From contig NZ_CP098455.1 of NCBI RefSeq assembly GCF_023702635.1, positions 3,650,183 to 3,714,182 on the forward strand: DNA of 64,000 bases. The letters run 5' to 3'. The DNA comes from Spongiibacter taiwanensis. GTDB lineage: Bacteria; Pseudomonadota; Gammaproteobacteria; Pseudomonadales; Spongiibacteraceae. Under the pieces are notes generated by a model. The model was given only the letters and a program-made list of their open reading frames with translations. It did not search any database and had not been told where the DNA came from. Shown in pieces: positions 57,331 to 64,000 of this stretch (position 1 is its first letter; each line of letters opens with the position of its first letter). The position numbers and the translations under genes were made by a program.

Positions 57331-57756
57331 TTAATCCTTTGAAATTTTCTTGGCTTGGCATTTGCCCGAATAACTGAGCGTCCGAGCACCGCCATATTTT
57401 GAGGCGTCACTGTGGACACTAACGAGTGCCAAGCCAATATTCGGGTAACAAGATACAACCCAAAATGCTAAATCAGCTTGAAAAAGAAAGGTTAGCTGGT
57501 CGGAAACTTTCCGTAAAACCCCATCGTTTATGATAGCCTGCCCCGTATTTAAGGTTGCTGATCCGCCTGTAGTTTCCATAATCAGTTCTGAACTGAATAT
57601 CGAGTCCTTTCGTTTCAGAACGCCATTGTTATAGTCGAGGATTTGCCCTTCTAGACCACTTACAACAAACTGATAATCGTCGGCCAAAGTGCCGCCGCAC
57701 ATCATTAGAAGAAAACCAAAGAATAGAGAAAGTTTAATTTGTCGTATTTTCCGCAT
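57331..57756 (-). CDS. hypothetical secreted protein in a gene cassette
   Basis: 141 residues with a signal peptide (basic RKIRQIK, hydrophobic LSLFFGFLLMM, cleavage after GTLA). The mature part is beta-rich with two cysteines (VVSCYPN and SGKCQAKK) that could form a disulfide. GGAGG lies 5 nt before ATG 57756. It begins just past the attC-like site of the preceding cassette. No recognisable family. Confidence 0.6.
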   Translation of the reverse strand: MRKIRQIKLSLFFGFLLMMCGGTLADDYQFVVSGLEGQILDYNNGVLKRKDSIFSSELIMETTGGSATLNTGQAIINDGVLRKVSDQLTFLFQADLAFWVVSCYPNIGLALVSVHSDASKYGGARTLSYSGKCQAKKISKD

Positions 57757-57769
57757 AAGCCCTCCGAAA

Positions 57770-57853
57770 ACCTAACGCCGCCAACTCGCGCGTATTTTTT
57801 GTGGAGCCGCAGGCCGAAGGAAAAATATGTCGCGGTGCTTGGCCTTGTTAAGT
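57770..57853 (-). repeat. attC recombination site (integron cassette)
   Basis: On the minus strand an exact RYYYAAC box ACTTAAC (57853-57847) and an exact GTTRRRY box GTTAGGT (57776-57770) flank 70 bp. Its halves pair: GCCAA with TTGGC, CGCG with CGCG, ATATTTTT with AAAAAATA, leaving a loop around CTTCGGCCTGCGG. The TAA inside the first box is the stop codon of the HEPN-like gene, as often in cassettes. Length 84 bp is typical of chromosomal integrons. Confidence 0.75.
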
Positions 57854-58276
57854 TGTTCTTGGATCTGGCTCAAACTTGAAATCATAAATTACGCCTTCTG
57901 TTTTCTCCGTAATTTGCAGATAGTTTTCGACTGCTCTTTGGAGAATATCCCAAGCCTCTGCCTTAACATCAGCTTCCGTTGTATCGTATTCTTTCCTATG
58001 CTTGAGGAAATTCCTGACTTCATTTAAAGCGTACCTGGCCCCATTGGGGCCGCCTACAGCAGAAAGCTCTTCTGGGGTTAGTGATGCTGACGCTTGAGCT
58101 ACCATAGGTTCTAATGCGTTCTCACGCTGCAAATTCTCCGCAAGCTCTGCGCCAAGAATTTCTTCTGCGGCACCTGCTAGCGTTAAGGCCGAGCAATAAG
58201 ACCTGTTCGATCTATAAAGAGTAATCGCCACCTCTAGTTGCTTTTCTGCAGCAGATAGCCAATTTGTCTCGATCAT
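57848..58276 (-). CDS. HEPN-domain-like protein in a gene cassette
   Basis: 142 residues, all helical. The segment SALTLAGAAEEILGAELAE resembles a family of HEPN-type helical proteins, and RNFLKH (Arg88 to His93) fits the Rx4-6H catalytic motif of HEPN ribonucleases. Such proteins often act as toxins or nucleic-acid sensors, but no antitoxin (MNT-type) partner lies beside it. ATG 58276 is used; a TTG three codons earlier is possible. Its stop codon is part of the downstream attC. The HEPN assignment is by motif only. Confidence 0.6.
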   Translation of the reverse strand: MIETNWLSAAEKQLEVAITLYRSNRSYCSALTLAGAAEEILGAELAENLQRENALEPMVAQASASLTPEELSAVGGPNGARYALNEVRNFLKHRKEYDTTEADVKAEAWDILQRAVENYLQITEKTEGVIYDFKFEPDPRTT

Positions 58277-58283
58277 AGATTTC

Positions 58284-58374
58284 AACTTAACAGCCTGTTA
58301 TTGAGGGCTCCGTCCTCATAATAATTATTAGCGTGAAGTCACTATAATGTTCACGCACTTATTTCCCACCTAAC
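58284..58374 (-). repeat. possible attC remnant upstream of the HEPN-like gene
   Basis: On the minus strand GTTAAGT (58290-58284) fits an R' box. ACTTCAC about 50 bp before it fits R'' with one mismatch, and TGAGG/CCTCA plus TTAT/ATAA pair between them with a 2-nt bulge. Another GTTAGGT box lies at 58374-58368, and GCGTGAA/TTCACGC (58331-58356) is a separate 7-bp inverted repeat. Box spacing is irregular, so this may be a degenerate cassette border. Confidence 0.35.
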
Positions 58375-58497
58375 AACCCATTGAAGAAAATGCCATTTTT
58401 TAGTCCCACGTGCGCGCTGTAAAAAACGTGAATCCTTCCCGGTAGTGGGCTGCCCGAAGAGGCGTTGAAGGGGGGGGGGCAGGTGTCGCGTTCTTCC

Positions 58498-58746
58498 ATG
58501 ACACATCTTCCGTTCTTGCTTCCATGCGTTGCCGTTGGCTGGTTCGGCATTTCAGTGCTGCTGGTTGGGATCTTATTCTTGCTTTGGCAAGTATTCCAGA
58601 GTCTTTTCGGGCACAAAACCTCTGTACTGGCTCGATGGCGCTTCGGTTCGACGGTATCACTTATCGGCCTTGCTGGGCTGGGCGCCCTTGGTGTGTTCTT
58701 GCCACCTATATCTGGCCGTTGGCCTCGATTTCTAACAATGCGATAA
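58498..58746 (+). CDS. possible small two-helix membrane protein
   Basis: 82 residues from ATG 58498. Two hydrophobic segments (LLPCVAVGWFGISVLLVGILFLLW and TVSLIGLAGLGALGVFL) suggest an inner-membrane hairpin. A ten-G run (58470-58479) lies in the upstream part of the same frame. The end overlaps the end of the convergent LysR gene by 41 nt, which is long. No family or ribosome site is recognised; it may be cassette-borne or spurious. Confidence 0.35.
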   Translation: MTHLPFLLPCVAVGWFGISVLLVGILFLLWQVFQSLFGHKTSVLARWRFGSTVSLIGLAGLGALGVFLPPISGRWPRFLTMR

Positions 58747-59587
58747 ACGCCTGCGCGGCATTGGACAGACTCCGACTGCGATGATGAACGCACCCCAGTG
58801 TTCGGCTTAATGGCATGCCTTTCAGCGGCAGGGCGACGACGCCGTCATCCACTAACGTTAGCGGTAGAATGCTCCAGCCCAGGCCAATCTCGACCATCAC
58901 CTTGATGGTTTCCAGATAGTTGGTAGACATGCCGATGGTCATTTGCAGGCCCTGGGCATCGAACAGGTCTTTAATGATCTGGCCGGTGTAGGTGTTCAGC
59001 CCCGGCGGGATGGCGGTGTAGGGGCTAAGCATGGCCGGGGTGACTTCCTCGACCTTGGCCAACGGATGGTCTGCAGCAACAATGACCATTAGCGGGTCTT
59101 CCCATACGGCGAAAGACAGCAACTGCTGGTCGGCCACCGGGGACAGAGTGATCACCGCCAGATCCATTTCGCCGTGGAGGATGCGGTCGTGGGCCCGCTC
59201 TGAATCCATAAAGTCGATATCCAGCTGCACATTGGGGTGGCGGCGGCTGAATTCCCGCAGCACCGGTGGCAGCCGATGCAGGCCGATATGGTGGCTGATG
59301 CCCATGGAAAGGCGCCCGGATACTTCGCCCTGCAGATCGTGGATGGAGCGCACGGCTTCTTTGATATCTTGTAAAATCCGCCGACATTGGGGGAGTAGGG
59401 CGCGGCCCGCTTCGGTGAGGTGGACGTTGCGGCCGATGCGGTCAAACAGGCGGCAGTCCAGTTGTTTTTCCAGTGCCGAGATGCGCTTGCTCACCGCCGG
59501 TTGGGTGATATGCAGGGTCTCAGCGGCCAGAGAAAAGGACTGGCTTTCGGCCACGGCAAGAAAGGCATGTAGCGATTGGGTATCCAT
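58706..59587 (-). CDS. LysR-family regulator divergent from leuC
   Basis: 293 residues from ATG 59587. The helix-turn-helix is FLAVAESQSFSLAAETLHITQPAVSKRISALE. The effector domain follows, with GRLSMGISHHIGLHRLPPVL and TNYLETIKVMVEIGLGWSILP. A LysR gene divergent from leuCDB is frequent in proteobacteria and probably controls it. The gap contains inverted repeats that could be its operators. The ligand, perhaps a leucine-pathway intermediate, is an inference. Confidence 0.88.
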   Translation of the reverse strand: MDTQSLHAFLAVAESQSFSLAAETLHITQPAVSKRISALEKQLDCRLFDRIGRNVHLTEAGRALLPQCRRILQDIKEAVRSIHDLQGEVSGRLSMGISHHIGLHRLPPVLREFSRRHPNVQLDIDFMDSERAHDRILHGEMDLAVITLSPVADQQLLSFAVWEDPLMVIVAADHPLAKVEEVTPAMLSPYTAIPPGLNTYTGQIIKDLFDAQGLQMTIGMSTNYLETIKVMVEIGLGWSILPLTLVDDGVVALPLKGMPLSRTLGCVHHRSRSLSNAAQAFIALLEIEANGQI

Positions 59588-59603
59588 GCTCACCAGTCTA
59601 TCT

Positions 59604-59641
59604 ATTCCATTATGGAATTCAAATAATAAAAAATATGAATT
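59604..59641. promoter_or_regulatory. candidate LysR operator in the lysR-leuC gap
   Basis: ATTCCA-TTA-TGGAAT (59604-59618) is a perfect palindrome of the T-N11-A type. It is followed by AATTCA (59616-59621) and TGAATT (59636-59641), a second, wider inverted repeat. The block begins 17 bp before the lysR start. Confidence 0.5.
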
Positions 59642-59686
59642 TGTTTTATTGGTTTTGGCTGCCTAAAATACCACCAACTTGAAGTA

Positions 59687-59724
59687 CCCCTACGGTTGGG
59701 GATTCCCCGGTTCGGGGCCCTTTT
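59687..59724 (+). promoter_or_regulatory. competing hairpins in the leuC leader
   Basis: CCCC at 59687 can pair with GGGG at 59698. That GGGG can instead pair with CCCC at 59705, and CCCCG (59705-59709) with CGGGG (59713-59717), which is followed by CCCTTTT. The last hairpin resembles a terminator about 30 bp before leuC. I found no leucine-rich leader peptide. Confidence 0.4.
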
Positions 59725-59752
59725 ATTCACGCTCAGTACGGAAGACACGGCA

Positions 59753-61177
59753 ATGGCGGGAAAAACCCTCTACGACAAATTGTGGGATGACCATGTGGTC
59801 AAAACCCGGGACGACGGCACCGCGTTGATTTATATCGACCGGCAGCTGGTGCACGAAGTCACTTCGCCCCAGGCCTTTGAGGGTCTGCGTCTGGCGGGCC
59901 GCAAGCCCTGGCGCATCGACGCCAACCTGGCGACGCCGGACCACAATGTGCCCACTGAAAAGACCCAGCGCAGTGGCGGCGTGGACGGTATTGAAGATGA
60001 AGTGTCTCGGATTCAGGTAAAGACCCTGGACGAGAACTGCGAAGAGTTCGGCATTACCGAATTTGCCATTAACGATATTCGCCAGGGCATTGTGCATGTG
60101 GTTGGCCCGGAGCAGGGTGCGACCCTGCCGGGCATGACGGTGGTCTGCGGCGACTCCCACACTGCCACCCACGGCGCTCTGGGCGCGCTGGCTCACGGCA
60201 TCGGCACCTCCGAGGTGGAGCATGTGCTGGCCACCCAGTGCCTGATCCAGAAGAAGAGCAAAAACATGCTGGTTCGCGTTGATGGCGAGCTGGGCCCCGG
60301 CGTTACCGCCAAGGACATTGTATTGGCCGTGATCGGTAAGATCGGCACCGCCGGCGGTACGGGCTATGCCATTGAGTTTGGCGGCGAAGCGATCCGCAAG
60401 CTGTCCATGGAAGGCCGGATGACCATCTGCAACATGGCCATCGAAGCAGGCGCCCGGGTGGGCATGGTGGCGGTGGATCAGACCACCATCGATTATGTGA
60501 AGGGTCGCCCTTTTGCGCCCAAGGCAGATCAGTGGGATGCCGCGGTGGCTTACTGGAACACCCTGCACAGCGATGCCGATGCGGTGTTTGATGCGGTAGT
60601 GGAATTGAATGGCGCTGAGATCGAGCCCCAGGTGACCTGGGGCACCAGCCCGGAAATGGTGGGTCCGGTAGGCGGTACCGTCCCGTCTCCTGAGGACTTC
60701 GCTGACCCCGTGAAGCGCAGCGCCTGTGAGTCGGCTTTGAAATACATGGGCCTGAAAGGTGGCCAGAAAATCACCGATATTCAGCTGGACAAGGTGTTTA
60801 TTGGCTCCTGCACCAACTCCCGTATTGAAGATTTGCGCGAAGCCGCTGCGGTAGTGAAGGGCAAAAAGGTCGCCTCTAACATCAAAGAAGCGCTGGTAGT
60901 GCCCGGATCCGGTTTGGTGAAACAGCAGGCCGAAGCCGAGGGTCTGGATGCGATCTTCACTGAGGCGGGTTTGCTGTGGCGCGAGCCCGGCTGCTCCATG
61001 TGTCTGGCCATGAACGCTGACAAACTGGGGGCAGGGGAGCACTGTGCCTCCACCTCCAACCGTAACTTTGAAGGCCGTCAGGGCTTTGGTGGTCGCACCC
61101 ATCTGGTGAGTCCGGCGATGGCCGCCGCCGCGGCGATTGCGGGGCACTTTGTCGATGTGCGAACTATGAATCGCTGA
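59753..61177 (+). CDS. leuC: 3-isopropylmalate dehydratase large subunit LeuC
   Basis: 474 residues from ATG 59753. Aconitase-type enzyme that, with LeuD, isomerises 2- to 3-isopropylmalate. Seen: [39 protein letters not shown] with the first cluster cysteine, and [11 protein letters not shown] with the other two, binding a 4Fe-4S cluster. [18 protein letters not shown] is the usual ending. The frame extends upstream to 59696 but that part lies in the leader. First gene of leuC-leuD-leuB. Confidence 0.96.
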   Translation: MAGKTLYDKLWDDHVVKTRDDGTALIYIDRQLVHEVTSPQAFEGLRLAGRKPWRIDANLATPDHNVPTEKTQRSGGVDGIEDEVSRIQVKTLDENCEEFGITEFAINDIRQGIVHVVGPEQGATLPGMTVVCGDSHTATHGALGALAHGIGTSEVEHVLATQCLIQKKSKNMLVRVDGELGPGVTAKDIVLAVIGKIGTAGGTGYAIEFGGEAIRKLSMEGRMTICNMAIEAGARVGMVAVDQTTIDYVKGRPFAPKADQWDAAVAYWNTLHSDADAVFDAVVELNGAEIEPQVTWGTSPEMVGPVGGTVPSPEDFADPVKRSACESALKYMGLKGGQKITDIQLDKVFIGSCTNSRIEDLREAAAVVKGKKVASNIKEALVVPGSGLVKQQAEAEGLDAIFTEAGLLWREPGCSMCLAMNADKLGAGEHCASTSNRNFEGRQGFGGRTHLVSPAMAAAAAIAGHFVDVRTMNR

Positions 61178-61326
61178 TTAGCTACTGCGCTCACCAGAAG
61201 AGCCTCCGGCGGTGCTCAAAATGCTCATTTATTTGCATATAAACTCCGCTTTTTCCGCTCCGGCGGCGACTCTTCTGGCATCGCTCGTAACGCTACTCAA
61301 CGACTCAAATTTGGAGTAATGAAAGC

Positions 61327-61965
61327 ATGAAACCATTCACTACCTTAAACGGTCTCGCGGCGCCGATGGATCGCGCCAATGTCGATACCGATATGATCAT
61401 CCCCAAGCAGTTTCTGAAGTCGATCAAGCGCAGCGGCTTTGGTCCCAATCTGTTTGACGAGCTGCGTTACCTGGATGAAGGCAAACCCGGTCAGGAATGC
61501 AGCGGTCGCCCCCTGAACCCGGATTTCCCTCTCAATCAGGATCGTTACCAGGGCGCTTCCATCCTGCTGGCCCGGGAAAATTTCGGCTGCGGCTCCAGCC
61601 GTGAGCACGCCCCCTGGGCGCTGGAAGACTACGGTTTTCGCTGTGTGATCGCCCCGAGTTTTGCCGATATCTTCTTCAATAACTGCTTCAAAAATGGAAT
61701 TCTTCCTATTGTTTTAAAGGCAGATATTGTCGACAAGTTGTTTCAGGAAATGTATGCCGTCGAGGGCTACAAACTGTTGGTGGACCTGCCCACCCAGACT
61801 ATTCAGACTCCGGCCGGTGAGAGTATCGCCTTCGAAGTGGACAGCTTCCGCAAGCACTGTCTGATCAACGGTCTGGATGATATTGGTCTGACCCTGGAAG
61901 ACGCTGATGACATTCGCGCCTTTGAGGGTAAGTGGCGGCAGAAGTCGCCGTGGTTGTTTGCTTGA
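61327..61965 (+). CDS. leuD: 3-isopropylmalate dehydratase small subunit LeuD
   Basis: 212 residues, full length. Swivelling domain of the isomerase: [21 protein letters not shown], then [19 protein letters not shown] and [17 protein letters not shown] are all diagnostic. The 149-bp gap after leuC contains no gene. The TGA stop lies one base before the heptamer element that separates it from leuB. Confidence 0.96.
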   Translation: MKPFTTLNGLAAPMDRANVDTDMIIPKQFLKSIKRSGFGPNLFDELRYLDEGKPGQECSGRPLNPDFPLNQDRYQGASILLARENFGCGSSREHAPWALEDYGFRCVIAPSFADIFFNNCFKNGILPIVLKADIVDKLFQEMYAVEGYKLLVDLPTQTIQTPAGESIAFEVDSFRKHCLINGLDDIGLTLEDADDIRAFEGKWRQKSPWLFA

Positions 61966-61966
61966 G

Positions 61967-62145
61967 GCGAGACGCTAGAAGCAAGACGTGAGACGCAAAA
62001 GCAAGCGAGGTCTTGACAGCGCTTCGGGTTAGGCAAGACTCTCTCGCGTCTCGCGTCTCGCGTCTCGCGTCTCGCGTCTCGCGTCTCGCGTCTCGCGTCT
62101 CGCGTCTCGCGTCTCGCGTCTCGCGTCTCGCGTCTCGCGTCTCGC
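61967..62145 (+). repeat. two-armed heptamer tandem repeat element upstream of leuB
   Basis: From 61967 degenerate GAGACGC-type heptamers run for about 30 bp, then the core GCAAAAGC...TTGACA...CAAGACT. CTCGCGT then repeats 14 times without change (62043-62140) plus a partial copy. GTCTTG and CAAGAC bracket the core as a 6-bp inverted repeat 18 nt apart. It matches the element before mdh in core words, order and orientation. It fills most of the leuD-leuB gap, ending 47 bp before the leuB start. Confidence 0.92.
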
Positions 62146-62192
62146 TGAGCCCACAAGGTCTTTCACAAATTCATAGATTGGAGACACAAACG

Positions 62193-63287
62193 TTGTCCAC
62201 TACATCGCCCCAAAAGAAAATCGCCATCCTGGCCGGTGACGGCATTGGCCCCGAAATCATGGCCCAGGCCAGCCGGGTGCTGGAACTGGTCAATGAAAAA
62301 TACAGCCTGAATTTGGTGCTGGAAGAAGGTCTGGTGGGCGGCGCGGCCATCGATGCCACTGGCACGGCCTTGCCGGAAGAAACCGTTGCCCTGGTGGATG
62401 CCGCGGATGCCATTTTGCTGGGCGCGGTGGGCGGCCCCAAGTGGGACACGCTGCCACCGGCGGATCGTCCAGAGAAAGCCGGTCTGTTGGCGATTCGCTC
62501 CCGGCTGGATCTGTTTGGCAACCTGCGCCCGGCGCTGCTGTACCCTCAATTGGCTGATGCTTCGTCCCTGAAGCCCGAGCTGGTCGCGGGTCTGGATATC
62601 CTGATTGTGCGGGAGCTGACCGGCGGTATTTACTTCGGCAAGCCCCGGGGCATTCGCACCCTGGAGAACGGCGAGCGGGAAGGTTACAACACCTATGTGT
62701 ATAACGAATCCCAGATTCGCCGCATCGCCAAGGTGGCCTTTGAGCTGGCCCAGAAGCGGGGCGGTCGCCTGTGCAGTGTGGACAAGGCCAATGTGCTGGA
62801 AGTGACCATGCTGTGGCGGGAAGTGGTGCAGGACATGGCCAAGGACTACCCGGATGTGGAGCTGAGCCATATGTATGTGGACAACGCCGCCATGCAGCTG
62901 GTGCGGGCGCCCAAGCAGTTTGACGTGATGGTCACCGGCAATATGTTCGGCGACATTCTGTCTGACGCCGCCGCCATGCTCACCGGCTCCATCGGCATGC
63001 TGCCCTCGGCCTCACTGGACGTGAATGGCAAGGGCATGTACGAGCCCTGTCACGGCAGTGCCCCGGATATTGCTGGCCAGAACAAAGCCAACCCCCTGGC
63101 CACCATTTTGTCGGTGGCCATGATGCTGCGTTACTCCCTGGATGCCCCCGAGGCGGCCCAGCGGATTGAAGACGCGGTGAGCACGGTGCTGGATCAGGGC
63201 CTGCGCACCCCAGACATTGCGTCTGAGGGCTGCAAGCTTGTCAGCACCATTGAAATGGGTGACGCGGTGATGGCCGCCCTGGGCTGA
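62193..63287 (+). CDS. leuB: 3-isopropylmalate dehydrogenase LeuB
   Basis: 364 residues from TTG 62193, with GGAG 9 nt upstream. The NAD-dependent enzyme oxidises and decarboxylates 3-isopropylmalate. Motifs: [44 protein letters not shown], the signature [22 protein letters not shown] and [16 protein letters not shown]. An upstream ATG-less extension (from 62013) would translate the heptamer array as repeating LASRVSR units and should not be used. It shares the leu operon but may be read through the repeat. Confidence 0.93.
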   Translation: MSTTSPQKKIAILAGDGIGPEIMAQASRVLELVNEKYSLNLVLEEGLVGGAAIDATGTALPEETVALVDAADAILLGAVGGPKWDTLPPADRPEKAGLLAIRSRLDLFGNLRPALLYPQLADASSLKPELVAGLDILIVRELTGGIYFGKPRGIRTLENGEREGYNTYVYNESQIRRIAKVAFELAQKRGGRLCSVDKANVLEVTMLWREVVQDMAKDYPDVELSHMYVDNAAMQLVRAPKQFDVMVTGNMFGDILSDAAAMLTGSIGMLPSASLDVNGKGMYEPCHGSAPDIAGQNKANPLATILSVAMMLRYSLDAPEAAQRIEDAVSTVLDQGLRTPDIASEGCKLVSTIEMGDAVMAALG

Positions 63288-63343
63288 TTGGGTTTTTCAG
63301 TCATTCTCGCCCTGAACATTCAGAATTTTGGAGGAGTAGCACA

Positions 63344-64000
63344 ATGCAAAAAGTAGGATTTGTCGGTTGGAGAGGCATGGTTGGCTCGGTACTGATGGGC
63401 CGCATGAAGGACGAAAACGATTTCGCGGGCATTGAGCCGGTGTTCTTCACCACCTCCAATGTCGGTGGTGAGGGGCCGGATATCGGCCGGGACATTCCCT
63501 CCCTCAAGGACGCCAGCAATATCGACGAGCTGGCGGCCATGGACATCATTATTTCCTGCCAGGGCGGCGACTACACCAAGGAAGTGTTTCAGCCCTTGCG
63601 GGACAGCGGCTGGAATGGCTACTGGATTGACGCGGCGTCTTCCCTGCGGATGAAAGATGACGCCATCATTATTCTGGACCCGGTCAATCTGGATGTGATC
63701 AAGCAGGGCCTGGACAAGGGCGTAAAGAACTTTATCGGCGGCAACTGCACCGTCAGCCTGATGCTGATGGGCCTGGGCGGCCTGTTCCGGGAAGGCCTGG
63801 TGGAGTGGGTGAGCGCCCAAACCTATCAGGCGGCCTCCGGCGCCGGTGCCCAGAATATGCGCGAACTGATTAACCAGATGGGCGCCATCCGCGACAGCGT
63901 GGCCAGTGAGCTCGCCGATCCCCGCAGCAATATTCTGGATATCGACCGCAAAGTGGCCGAAACCATGCGCAACGCCGACTTCCCCAAGGAGAACTTCGGT
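63344..64000 (+). CDS. asd: aspartate-semialdehyde dehydrogenase Asd (partial, runs off the window)
   Basis: The first 219 residues from ATG 63344, preceded by GGAGGAG. The enzyme reduces aspartyl phosphate to the semialdehyde for lysine, threonine and methionine. The start [19 protein letters not shown] is the NADP site; the catalytic cysteine is in [32 protein letters not shown] follows. This is the gammaproteobacterial Asd type. It lies 56 bp after leuB, so it may be cotranscribed. The C-terminal part is beyond 64000. Confidence 0.95.
   Translation, partial: MQKVGFVGWRGMVGSVLMGRMKDENDFAGIEPVFFTTSNVGGEGPDIGRDIPSLKDASNIDELAAMDIIISCQGGDYTKEVFQPLRDSGWNGYWIDAASSLRMKDDAIIILDPVNLDVIKQGLDKGVKNFIGGNCTVSLMLMGLGGLFREGLVEWVSAQTYQAASGAGAQNMRELINQMGAIRDSVASELADPRSNILDIDRKVAETMRNADFPKENFG

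Noticed and set aside
58359..58793. 144-codon minus-strand frame near the LysR gene
   Set aside because: It overlaps the LysR end on the same strand, is Ser/Pro/Arg-rich without structure, and competes with a more hydrophobic, more protein-like plus-strand frame.
59723..61147. 474-codon minus-strand frame opposite leuC
   Set aside because: Antisense to a well-conserved gene, composition dominated by His/Gly/Arg, no domain recognisable. Other long antisense frames at 18316-19239 and 23645-24532 are rejected for the same reason.
62043..62145. CRISPR array or coding repeat (LASRVSR)
   Set aside because: Uninterrupted 7-bp repeats without spacers. The reading frame through it has no ribosome site, and leuB has a good start after it.

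Overview
This 64 kb window is chromosomal DNA of a GC-rich (my estimate, about 60%) gammaproteobacterium. The evidence is YtfJ, TruC, TtcA, ZipA, TamAB, the ccmABCDEFGHI order, a FleN-type FlhG, and a RAYT transposase. A marine Cellvibrionales/Spongiibacteraceae-like host is my guess, not something the window proves. Most of it is dense housekeeping DNA with 1-8 nt overlaps between operon partners.

Layout: 1-4.6 kb has an alpha/beta hydrolase tail, a DUF2971 protein, truC-ytfJ, yjbQ, an EF-hand protein and an outer-membrane barrel. 4.7-12.2 kb has an ion channel behind bioA, then fumC, tesA and a ybbA-ybbP type ABC exporter. 12.2-23.6 kb has a TetR regulator, an atypical SDR, tamA-tamB, an MFS carrier, a CvrA-type antiporter and an NAD-binding protein. 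23.6-26.1 kb has mdh, a heptamer repeat element and ttcA.

26.4-33.0 kb is the most unusual part. It is a compact run of flagellar switch genes: a shortened FliF-like protein, FliG, an Hpt protein, FliM, FliN, an unknown membrane protein, FlhG, a receiver domain with substituted active-site residues, and an orphan CheA-type Hpt protein. No rod, hook, filament, stator or export gene lies among them. They sit directly before ccmA, where the full flagellar/chemotaxis cluster ends in many gammaproteobacteria. I read this as a reduced or repurposed rotor/switch module.

33.0-40.1 kb is a complete cytochrome c maturation operon. 40.2-47.7 kb has smc, zipA, ligA and a transglycosylase-like lipoprotein. 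47.7-54.3 kb has a glyoxalase, a flavodoxin-like protein and two tandem paralogous TonB-dependent receptors. 54.3-55.9 kb has an XdhC-like and a MobA-like gene, overlapping.

55.9-58.7 kb is an accessory island. It holds a RAYT transposase element bounded by inverted repeats, a partial duplication of its right end, and at least two gene cassettes separated by attC-like sites, with no integrase in view. One cassette gene looks like a HEPN-domain protein. 58.7-64 kb is leucine biosynthesis (a LysR regulator divergent from leuC, leuD, leuB) running into asd. A second heptamer repeat element sits between leuD and leuB and shares its core and its orientation relative to the downstream gene with the one upstream of mdh.
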